Source: Oscillospiraceae bacterium
GTDB lineage: Bacteria; Bacillota; Clostridia; Oscillospirales; Acutalibacteraceae
Direction: 5' to 3'
Assembly: GCA_015066365.1 (NCBI GenBank)
Contig: SVON01000010.1
Coordinates: forward strand, 1-54,570
Length of the DNA stretch: 54,570 nucleotides
Positions within the stretch are counted from its first letter, which is position 1; each line of letters begins with the position of its first letter. Of the stretch, positions 35,501 through 42,163 are shown piece by piece. The notes under the pieces were generated by a model. That model saw only the letters and a program-made list of their open reading frames with translations, was not told where the DNA came from and ran no database searches. The position numbers and the translations under genes were made by a program.

Positions 35501-36364
35501 AGAGAAGGGAATGGACACGTCAATCCACTTACCATTGTTGCTGTTCACGTTGCAACGAACGGTATAGGCGTTGTACTCCACAACGCCGGCCAAGCCACTG
35601 TGCTGTATGTTAGCAAAGTCATAGGTAACCTTGTTGTTGAAGATAACCCAGAACACATTGTTGGTAGCGGTAGTGTAGTAAGAATATACCTTAAAGGACA
35701 GAACGTAATCGGTCTCAGCATCCATGTAGAAGCGCTGCTTGAACATATTGCCAGAGGCGGTGGCGTTGGTCTGCATAACGTTGCCCTGACCGGCGCCGGT
35801 GGGATCGGACACGATGGTGGAAGAACCATTCATATTCACCCAGCTACCCTGATTGGCTTCCATATTACCATCGTACAGATAGCCATCGTAATCGACGGTA
35901 CCATCATAGGTCTCCAGCTTGATGTTGTCCAGATAAATGGTCTTGGCAGAGCTGGAGGGGTTCTGGAAACGGAAGTTCAGAGAGGTGTATTCACCACTAT
36001 AGAACACATAGGACTGAGTCGTCCAATCAGCAGAAGCGGCAGGCTGCTTAATAGCAACAGCCTTAGTACCATCCCAGATCAGAGCGTTAACAGAATCACC
36101 CTTGTGATCAAAAGTCACCTTGTACCAGGTGTTGGCCTGCAAGGTGGGCTTTCTGTTCAGATAACCGTAGCCGCTGGCATCCCACTGGATGGCCTTGCCA
36201 CCATTATCGTCGATGACCGTGCCGCCCCAAGCAGTGGTGCCGTCTTCAAAGTCATAGCTAACAACAACCGTTGCAGCAGAGACCAAAGCACCCAGAGGCA
36301 GCAAGGTGCACAGCATGGCCATGACAGACAGCATAGCCAATACTTTGCGCATGTTGATTTGCAT
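32567..36364 (-). CDS. Exported fusion: CBM-like modules, EEP hydrolase, CE2-type esterase, shared domain and W tail
   Basis: A 1265-residue protein, the largest complete gene here. Signal peptide 1-30. Three jelly-roll modules resembling CBM4/9 lie at about 31-180, 180-330 and 345-480 (FEDGTTAWGG, DGNMEANQGSWVNM, NGYFNDGTATGW). An EEP domain spans about 491-745 (RFMTYNVLVG, DVIALEEFS, IIGGDFNSG, GASDHNAVFAD). A CE2-like unit spans about 758-1090: an N-terminal beta-domain, then an SGNH esterase with EFIGDSISTGFG (Ser near 895), ALGTNDIA near 993 and GWHPSAAAQQ near 1071. The shared C-terminal domain (about 1115-1250) leads to the tail YDSNDGVLEW. CE2 enzymes deacetylate polysaccharides; fusion to an EEP hydrolase is unusual. 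Start at 36364 follows AAGGAGG. Confidence 0.88.
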   Translation of the reverse strand: MQINMRKVLAMLSVMAMLCTLLPLGALVSAATVVVSYDFEDGTTAWGGTVIDDNGGKAIQWDASGYGYLNRKPTLQANTWYKVTFDHKGDSVNALIWDGTKAVAIKQPAASADWTTQSYVFYSGEYTSLNFRFQNPSSSAKTIYLDNIKLETYDGTVDYDGYLYDGNMEANQGSWVNMNGSSTIVSDPTGAGQGNVMQTNATASGNMFKQRFYMDAETDYVLSFKVYSYYTTATNNVFWVIFNNKVTYDFANIQHSGLAGVVEYNAYTVRCNVNSNNGKWIDVSIPFSSNTATATDITLYNYRTVGQYYFDDFKVTKAGEEPSEPETPEVTITPDEEADGNLVANGYFNDGTATGWTVAYGGVEALNGDYALKITSTDKYATAAEQTINVEANTDYTLDINAIVGGNATSGQARVHVYAGSTGTTRLVSDYYWNVTSSAWTAKQHSFNSGSNTQVRIVIQQSVTDGNVYYDDFNLQKAQSGYTGLYPETMTSGANIRFMTYNVLVGQDTANGGYSWGSAITGRPEKACAMINYYKPDVIALEEFSGEWYDYFVANMPDYAFGEMTSADSQNNGKLYTCIAYNVNTINLLDTDLMRMTKSRWGTQGMRYLNVAFLEVIATGEKFIACATHPDAGALEGTQDLNGDGTAAEGDGYWRQFQLEEAAEYAADLSATHMQPVIIGGDFNSGLHSGNTDATSYNKFVDAGFTDATAGRYIDHIFYNGMATHLYETTVADAAVNGASDHNAVFADIQFLDEYATPINNAKDYIKTQGRNTLKDGALWLDFSASGIEFSANCEGKVALNLNVKSIKENDATYGGLYFTVIVDGVKVDRAQCHITSTGDVELVLAENLTPGNHTFEVYRQTEHRGAEVGISSITMNGSFNAKPADNRLYIEFIGDSISTGFGALGSASNSEHNDNGGKPLFQDATAAYPYLTAKALGADFSDVCYSGIGAKYGWQDPNMLNFYPYQRWQYDRTTQYNFNARQPDVVVIALGTNDIAMEAQQGITVEQRLAGYQELLDLVRAKNPNSKIVWIYGMMKDDDNARIPAIIEENGGAAEGLYSLELVTNTAGAGWHPSAAAQQKFADDLVAFLNSDVLVKYVGDVETDKYDVIDLNGTSRMEMDGDKLGLAFRFKINANGIEVINNTEAVLDNATIDAFDDGNSYKLLSMGAIVSNDPSYGLAGMTKEMVDGRKVLDVNATYLCDLEADSAQYAVRITNIPLANEDTIIYARAYYTFEYEGRVITVYDDLQQANYIDKYDSNDGVLEW

Positions 36365-36564
36365 AGTGTTTTCCTCCTTAAAAATTTTTTGGGGATTAAC
36401 TTTTCAATAGTGGAAGAGTGTAGGCGGCCTTCCTGTGAAAGCCGCAACCGTTCCGAAAGTATGCTCTCGAATGGCGGCGGCAAACCGGCTCGCGGAGGAT
36501 CACGACTATCTCCCCCGGCGAATGGATGCGTCGCCCGAGAGAACATTCTCCTACTATCCCCCAT

Positions 36565-36593
36565 ATTATATAATAATTTATAACAAAAAGCAA
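36565..36593 (-). promoter_or_regulatory. Promoter of the EEP-CE2 fusion gene
   Basis: TTGCTT, 17 bp, TATAAT on the minus strand in an AT-rich patch. It implies a leader of about 190 nt. Confidence 0.55.
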
Positions 36594-36972
36594 GAAGAAT
36601 TACCCAATATTACACTAGGCAGAATGGACAACTTTGGACTAAAGGATTTGGTAAAAAAGGCAAAAAATCTACCGTTTTTTCTTCGTTCTCCCCTATCTTT
36701 TTGCCCCTGAAATAGGGGTTTCCCCGTCTTTTTGTGCTAATCTCCCTGTAAAGCTACTTGCCTTAACAGCAAAAGAAAGCCCGTGTTTATGCGGGTGAAG
36801 GCTTGTGAGGTTGGTGCGAGACATAGGGAATGGATTGATCCATTTCGGAACGCATGAATGCGTCCCTACCGGGGAGGCGGGGGGGCGATGCGAGGGTGTG
36901 TAGCACATTGTTTGAAGAGACAGGTGTGCTCACCTATCCGTTTTGCCTCCACTCGCCCCCCTCCCCACACGC

Positions 36973-37011
36973 AAAAAAGCCGCCCCAGGACAAGCCTGAG
37001 GCGGCTTTTTT
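36973..37011 (-). terminator. Terminator of the NlpC/P60-like gene
   Basis: AAAAAAGCCGCC and GGCGGCTTTTTT flank an AGG/CCT extension; the stem lies 15 bp past the stop. Confidence 0.88.
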
Positions 37012-37025
37012 CAATATTGGTTGCC

Positions 37026-39770
37026 TTATTTCACCGTGATGATCTCCGGCAATTCGCTGTAGATCACACCGTATTCGGTCTGGAAGGCCACACGCACCTT
37101 CAGATCGCCACGGGCAGGCACAAAGATGCCGTAGCCGGCCTTTATCTGCTCTTGGGTGAGCTGGGTGATACGGATGGTGGAGTTGGTGGCACCATTCATC
37201 CATTGGACGTACAGCGGCTCAGCGTTGCTGGCCGAGAAGGATACCTTTACCTTACGGGTGCTCTGATAGTGCTCCGCTTTGGACTGAGCATCGGTCACGT
37301 ACCAATAGCAGGACTTACTGGCACCGTCCTCCCGCAACAGCCGAGCGCGGTAACGTCCGGGCTCTTTGAACATCTTATCGGTCAGCTTGATCACCGATTT
37401 AATGGGCAGGGTAGCGATCACCTTTCCGTTGCGATAGATCTCCACGTCGGTGTAGCTGCCCTTTTTGAGCACGTCCAGCACCACCGTCTCGTCGGTGCGC
37501 CAGTTGGCCTTGTCGCCTTTACGGGGGATGATGGTCTTGTTATAGGTCACCGTCTGGGCCTTCTCCTTGCCCACCGCCACGTATTCCGAGGGGGTGTAGG
37601 TGACGTCTTCCAAATAGCTGTACCGGCAATACTCGTACAGACTGGCAGGGAACCGCTCCTCCAGAGCGGTGATGGTATAGGAGCCGGCATGAACGTCCAG
37701 GCCCGCCGCCTCAGACACGTGCACCTTCACAATGTTGCCGTATTGGTCGCGGGTGATGCCGGTGATCATCGCCACGTGGCCCTGACCCACGATGGTATCG
37801 CACAGCTTAAGCTGCTGCAGATCCTGCTGACGGAGCAGGGTCATGCCGGGGATAAGCGTCCACTGATAGGTGGTGTAGTTGCCCACGATGCCCAAGGCAT
37901 AGCCGCAGGCCGTACTGCACACAGCACCGTAATAGGTGTCACCGTTTTTGTTGCCGTAATCTTCGCCCAGGTCCACCGTATACAGATAACTGTTGGGGTT
38001 CTGCAAGGCGGTCATAAAGGTGTGGAAGCTGACGTTGTTGGGCACGTAGGCCTGCTCGATCTTACTGGAACTGTAAGGAATACCCATCTGGGTCACCTTA
38101 GCAGGGTAATCGCTGAGGTTCTGAGGGATCACCTTTAAGGGCGTGTAGGTGATCTTCACCATCTGCTCCATATTCCACAGCGCATTCTGCACACCCTGAT
38201 TCTTCGGCTTATCGTCGGTGAGCACCAACGGGCCATCCGGCTGGGTGGGCTTGGTGGTAGGCTTGGAGGAGGAGGAGGAGGAGGTAGGCTTGGTGGTCGT
38301 TGTGGTGGTAGTGGTGGAGGAGGTGGACTCACCGGGCATCGTAGACGTGCCGGGATCGGTGGGCTCAGAGGGAACACTGGGTTCGGTAGGCTCGGTAGGC
38401 TCGGTGGGCTCGGTCTCCACCTGCTCCGCCTCATAGGCGAAGTCGTTATAGGCCACCGTACCGGTCAGGTAGGCGTGGAAATAGGCCATGCCCGTCGGCA
38501 GGAGCGTTTCCGCCTCCGTCAGATCCACCAGCAGAGGCTCTTCTTCCTCCGGTTCACCCTCGTCCTCCACAGGCTCTACGTAATGCACCGCAAAACGGAC
38601 GTAGGTCGCCCCGTCGGGAGCCAGCTTCAGCAGTTTTTTCGCCTGGGACATATAGAAGTCGGTACAACCCAAATAGTCCTTGTTGCTGTTGTAGAAATAG
38701 GCCATAAAGGTGCTACCGCCACCGGGACGCACCAACAGGTCGCGCACCGCCAAATAGGCGGTACGGCTGAGGGAGGCGCCCTCTACCTCGGCACCGGTCT
38801 CGTCAGACAGACCGCCCTTTTGGAACAGCAGGGGCAGCATCTCGCCCTTCTTGTTGGCGGTGACCAAAATCCCCTTGCCAAAAGCGGCGGCGTCATTGAC
38901 AGCGGAGCCATCCGCCGCATACGCGGTCAAACGCACCGCCACAGCGCCGCTAGGGATGCCCAGGTCCTTCAGCACGGTCCAATTCTCTTTCACATCCATC
39001 GTGCCCAGGAACTCGTCGGCGCTGTAATAATAAGCCCGCACGTAGGCGGTGGGGGTGCCGTCGGACAGTTCCGGCAGACGGATCAGCAGGTCGGTATTAT
39101 TGATGTAATCGGTACGGATCTCGCTATCGCTCTCCATAGCCAGTCCATCGTCGGTGCCGACCGTACCGACCGACCAGCTCAGCGAGTCGATCTCCACCGC
39201 ATAACGCACCTTTTTTCCGCTGGCGTTGGCGGAGTCAATGTTGCCGTAAACGGTCTTCTCCGCCCCCTCTTCGTCCTCGTAAACGAAGTAGGGACGGGCG
39301 TAGATCAAGGTGTCCATCCGCTTTTCGGGGATGTTGACGATGCGGGCCACAAACTCACCGTAGTTCTTACCCAAGCCAAACAGGTAGGCGGCGGGAATGT
39401 GGGTGACGCCGGAGGCACCCACCACAAAGGCGTTGGGATTCTCACCGACTGTGGCACGGTTACACATCACCGCACCCATCCGCACCAGATGGTAGGTGGC
39501 ATCACCAAAACTCACCGTGGCGTTGTCGGTCACCGTTTTACGACCGGAGCCATACTCCAGACCGGTGGCATCCATACGGAACCGAAAAGCCAGGGCCACC
39601 ACATGGGAGCCGTCGCTGGCTTTGGGGTGCAGCTCGGCCCGGCTGGTACCCACCAGACTCATCAGATCTCTGGGGTCGATAGTCTCGGCGTTGGCACCAA
39701 GGGGAATCAGGCAGCATAGCAGCGTGATGGCCATGACCAACGCCACCAGTTTTTGTAACCTGTGTTTCAT
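37026..39770 (-). CDS. Exported NlpC/P60-like protein with N-terminal copy of the shared domain
   Basis: A 914-residue protein with a signal peptide ending near GANA (28). Residues about 44-190 are the shared domain (VALAFRFRMDATGLE, LVRMGAVMCN, ARIVNIPE, LIYARPYFVYED), placed at the N-terminus instead of the C-terminus as in the other proteins. Two beta-rich segments follow, then a Glu/Pro/Thr/Ser linker near 470-545 with runs of Thr and Ser. A cysteine-peptidase-like domain follows: VCSTACGYALGI near 615 supplies a candidate nucleophile Cys, and QGHVAMITG near 665 a His, as in NlpC/P60 or CHAP amidases. The last 170 residues look like a beta domain. There is no W tail (ends ELPEIITVK). Peptidoglycan hydrolysis is inferred, not certain. 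The start follows GGGAGG. Confidence 0.78.
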   Translation of the reverse strand: MKHRLQKLVALVMAITLLCCLIPLGANAETIDPRDLMSLVGTSRAELHPKASDGSHVVALAFRFRMDATGLEYGSGRKTVTDNATVSFGDATYHLVRMGAVMCNRATVGENPNAFVVGASGVTHIPAAYLFGLGKNYGEFVARIVNIPEKRMDTLIYARPYFVYEDEEGAEKTVYGNIDSANASGKKVRYAVEIDSLSWSVGTVGTDDGLAMESDSEIRTDYINNTDLLIRLPELSDGTPTAYVRAYYYSADEFLGTMDVKENWTVLKDLGIPSGAVAVRLTAYAADGSAVNDAAAFGKGILVTANKKGEMLPLLFQKGGLSDETGAEVEGASLSRTAYLAVRDLLVRPGGGSTFMAYFYNSNKDYLGCTDFYMSQAKKLLKLAPDGATYVRFAVHYVEPVEDEGEPEEEEPLLVDLTEAETLLPTGMAYFHAYLTGTVAYNDFAYEAEQVETEPTEPTEPTEPSVPSEPTDPGTSTMPGESTSSTTTTTTTTKPTSSSSSSKPTTKPTQPDGPLVLTDDKPKNQGVQNALWNMEQMVKITYTPLKVIPQNLSDYPAKVTQMGIPYSSSKIEQAYVPNNVSFHTFMTALQNPNSYLYTVDLGEDYGNKNGDTYYGAVCSTACGYALGIVGNYTTYQWTLIPGMTLLRQQDLQQLKLCDTIVGQGHVAMITGITRDQYGNIVKVHVSEAAGLDVHAGSYTITALEERFPASLYEYCRYSYLEDVTYTPSEYVAVGKEKAQTVTYNKTIIPRKGDKANWRTDETVVLDVLKKGSYTDVEIYRNGKVIATLPIKSVIKLTDKMFKEPGRYRARLLREDGASKSCYWYVTDAQSKAEHYQSTRKVKVSFSASNAEPLYVQWMNGATNSTIRITQLTQEQIKAGYGIFVPARGDLKVRVAFQTEYGVIYSELPEIITVK

Positions 39771-39838
39771 AGGAATCCTCCCAAGTAACAGAATTATGGT
39801 TCAACAATGTAAGATACAAAGAAAATACTCCAGTCTTT

Positions 39839-39867
39839 ATATTACTATATTTTGCCGCATCTGTCAA
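39839..39867 (-). promoter_or_regulatory. Promoter of the NlpC/P60-like gene
   Basis: TTGACA, 17 bp, TAATAT on the minus strand. Confidence 0.65.
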
Positions 39868-39913
39868 CCGACTTTTCGGGAAAACACCCTCCCCCACCCG
39901 CTCCGCCACAGAC

Positions 39914-39947
39914 AAAAGCAGCCCCGGACACACAAGGTGTCCGGGGC
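39914..39947 (-). terminator. Terminator of the first CE2-type gene
   Basis: GCCCCGGACAC and GTGTCCGGGGC arms, T-rich tract on the minus strand. Nearly the same stem recurs at 42066-42097 after the second CE2-type gene. Confidence 0.85.
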
Positions 39948-39960
39948 CGATAAAACCGCA

Positions 39961-41991
39961 CTATGACCACTCTGTCTCTACGTCGCCGAAGAGCGGCGCG
40001 GTGCTGTACGATGCCGCCGTAATGGTGCCATACACCACCACCGGTTGACCCTCGTACTCAAAGACGTAATAGGGGCGTGCATAAATGGTGCTGGCGCGGA
40101 ACGCGTCGGGGATGTTCACCACCCGCACCGCAAACGCAACGGTGTCCCCCTCCGCCTTCAGCAGATACTTGGCGGGAACCTCTACGTGGGTGTCGGACAC
40201 ATTCTGTCTGGTCATCTTGTCCGGGTCGGTGCCAATACTCACCTCGTTGGTCACCAAAGCCCCCATCCCCACCAGCTTACAGCCAGAGCCGTTGCCCATG
40301 GCGTCCACCGTCGCACGGGACAGAGAGAACCCATACCCGGAGGTCATTTTCACCCCTTTGGCCGCCAGATTAAACCGGAACGCCAAGCCACCCAGGTGGT
40401 TGGTCAGCTCCATCTGCGCCGTGCCGTCCGGGCTCAGCAGTCCGCTGTCACCGGAAACAGAGCACAGCCCCTCATCCAGCAGGAAATCCACCAGTTCCTC
40501 AGCAAACTGCTGTTGTCCGGCTAAGTTGGGATGCCAACCGCCGCCTGCGGTGTTCCGGGTCAGACGGCAAGCGTAATACCCGGCCTTGGCACCGCCGAAC
40601 TCCGCCACGATATCCTCGATCATTCCATTGATGTCCCCGGTCATCATATTATAGATCCACACAATGGGCGTGCCGGGGTTCTTCTGCCGCACCAACGTGA
40701 GCATCTCCTCCAAGCCCTGCCGCTTTTGGGTGGTTCCGGGGGCTTTGGCGTTGTCGTTCGTACCCAGAGCCAAGACGATCACGTCAGGGCGTTTTTCAAA
40801 AGCATACAGGGTGTTTTTGTCATACTGATACCGCTGGACGGGATACACGTTCTGCATGGTGGTGCTGCTGTACCCGTACTTGCAGCCCAGACCGGACCAG
40901 GATACGTTGGACCAATCGGCATTCAACGCTTTTGCAGTCAGAAAAGGATAGGCCTGCGTACCGTCCGACCACAAGGCCGTCCCATCGCCTTGGCTGCTGT
41001 TGCCCAGATTGCCGAAACCGCAGGAAATCGAGTCACCGATGAACTCGATATACTGTGCCCCATCAGCAGGCTTTGCCAATAATTCGCCGTTGTAGGACAG
41101 GGCGCAGACGCCCACCTCACCGTTGGAGTGTTCCGTCTGGCGATAGATGGCAAAGGTGTGCTTGCCGGCCGGCAAGCCCTGCGCCAGCTGCACCTTGGTT
41201 TCCCCCACCTTTTGGATGCGGCAAGCATTCCTGGCCTGTGGAACCCCGTCCACCACGATGGTGAAATACACCCCGCCGGTAGCAGAGGTGCTGGCAATTT
41301 TACGGGCATTGAAGGTAGCGTAAACGTCCCCGGCACAATCTAGTTCAAATTCTATGCCGGAGATACTGAAATCCAACATCAAGGTACCACCCACCATCGT
41401 GGTGCGTCCCTGGGTTTTGATGCGATCCATCAAATCGCCGATCGGCTTCAAATCGGGATCGCTGTCGCCGCTCCCCAACACCACCTCGGTCACAGAAACA
41501 TTGTCCAGATACATCTGTTCTGCCTGGCCGGTACCGGAGCCGACCAACGTAAAAAACGCGGTACTCTGGGTGGCCTCAAATTCTACGGCAAACTCCGTCC
41601 ATTCCGTTTTGGTGCCGTAGAGATACGCATAGGTGGCACCGGCGTCACTAGTGCCGGCACACAGTTTGATATTGACCCCGCCGGACAGCGCCTTATAATC
41701 CAAGCGCAGGCGATAGGTCTTCCCCACCTGCAAGCCATAGAGAGTCTGGTTGCCTAAGCCGCCCCAACCGCCGTTGCCTTTAATAAACAGGCCGTAGCCG
41801 CCCTCTTTGGCGGCCACAGAGGATACCGTCGTTGACTGATGCAAGCTCCACCCGGATCCGTTGCCGGTCTCAAAATCACCGTTTTGCACCAAATTCCCCT
41901 GGGCGTTGACCACCACGCCGGCCGGCAGCAAAGCTGACCACAGCACCGCAACCAACAGCCACACCAACAGGCGCTTTCCGCTCCTCTGCAT
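39961..41991 (-). CDS. Exported CE2-type carbohydrate esterase with CBM-like module
   Basis: A 676-residue protein with a signal peptide ending near VNA. A CBM4/9-like module (about 30-165) starts LVQNGDFETGNGSGW and includes GNGGWGGLGNQTL. The CE2 unit has an N-terminal beta-domain (GVYFTIVVDG, TFAIYRQTEHSNGEVGV) and an SGNH domain with EFIGDSISCGFG near 317, LALGTNDNAKA near 410 and GGGWHPNLAGQQ near 485. The shared domain covers about 524-660 (GLAFRFNLAAKG, LVGMGALVTNE, VVNIPD, IYARPYYVFE). The tail FGDVETEWS is a divergent form. It probably removes acetyl groups from xylan or another acetylated glycan. The start at 41991 follows GGGAGG; the frame to 42030 was rejected. Confidence 0.88.
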   Translation of the reverse strand: MQRSGKRLLVWLLVAVLWSALLPAGVVVNAQGNLVQNGDFETGNGSGWSLHQSTTVSSVAAKEGGYGLFIKGNGGWGGLGNQTLYGLQVGKTYRLRLDYKALSGGVNIKLCAGTSDAGATYAYLYGTKTEWTEFAVEFEATQSTAFFTLVGSGTGQAEQMYLDNVSVTEVVLGSGDSDPDLKPIGDLMDRIKTQGRTTMVGGTLMLDFSISGIEFELDCAGDVYATFNARKIASTSATGGVYFTIVVDGVPQARNACRIQKVGETKVQLAQGLPAGKHTFAIYRQTEHSNGEVGVCALSYNGELLAKPADGAQYIEFIGDSISCGFGNLGNSSQGDGTALWSDGTQAYPFLTAKALNADWSNVSWSGLGCKYGYSSTTMQNVYPVQRYQYDKNTLYAFEKRPDVIVLALGTNDNAKAPGTTQKRQGLEEMLTLVRQKNPGTPIVWIYNMMTGDINGMIEDIVAEFGGAKAGYYACRLTRNTAGGGWHPNLAGQQQFAEELVDFLLDEGLCSVSGDSGLLSPDGTAQMELTNHLGGLAFRFNLAAKGVKMTSGYGFSLSRATVDAMGNGSGCKLVGMGALVTNEVSIGTDPDKMTRQNVSDTHVEVPAKYLLKAEGDTVAFAVRVVNIPDAFRASTIYARPYYVFEYEGQPVVVYGTITAASYSTAPLFGDVETEWS

Positions 41992-42029
41992 ACAAATTCC
42001 TCCCTTTCGACAGGATCTTCCATAAAGCA

Positions 42030-42058
42030 ATTATACCGAAATACCACCCCAAAGTCAA
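42030..42058 (-). promoter_or_regulatory. Promoter of the first CE2-type gene
   Basis: TTGACT, 17 bp, TATAAT on the minus strand, 39 bp from the start codon. Confidence 0.65.
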
Positions 42059-42064
42059 CAAAGC

Positions 42065-42097
42065 AAAACCCCGGACACGAAACCGTGTCCGGGGTTT
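42065..42097 (-). terminator. Terminator of the second CE2-type gene
   Basis: AAACCCCGGACACG and CGTGTCCGGGGTTT form a 14-bp stem with a 4-nt loop, 67 bp past the stop. Confidence 0.85.
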
Positions 42098-42163
42098 GTG
42101 GGTTTATTCGTTGTTTGAGAACGCAATCCTTCTCAATGGCAAGCGTTGCTTAGAGATCGTTCA

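Larger units (their letters stand above)
36365..37025. other. 661-bp intergenic region with leader, hairpin repeat and terminator
   Basis: It holds the long leader and promoter of the 36364 gene, a GGAACGCATGAATGCGTCC near-palindrome near 36848-36866 that looks like a dispersed intergenic repeat, and the terminator of the next gene near 36973. The short ORFs in it lack ribosome sites and are not supported. Confidence 0.5.

Noticed and set aside
33146-36583. Plus-strand ORF of 1145 codons
   Set aside because: Antisense of the EEP-CE2 gene, Val/Gly/His-rich with no domains.
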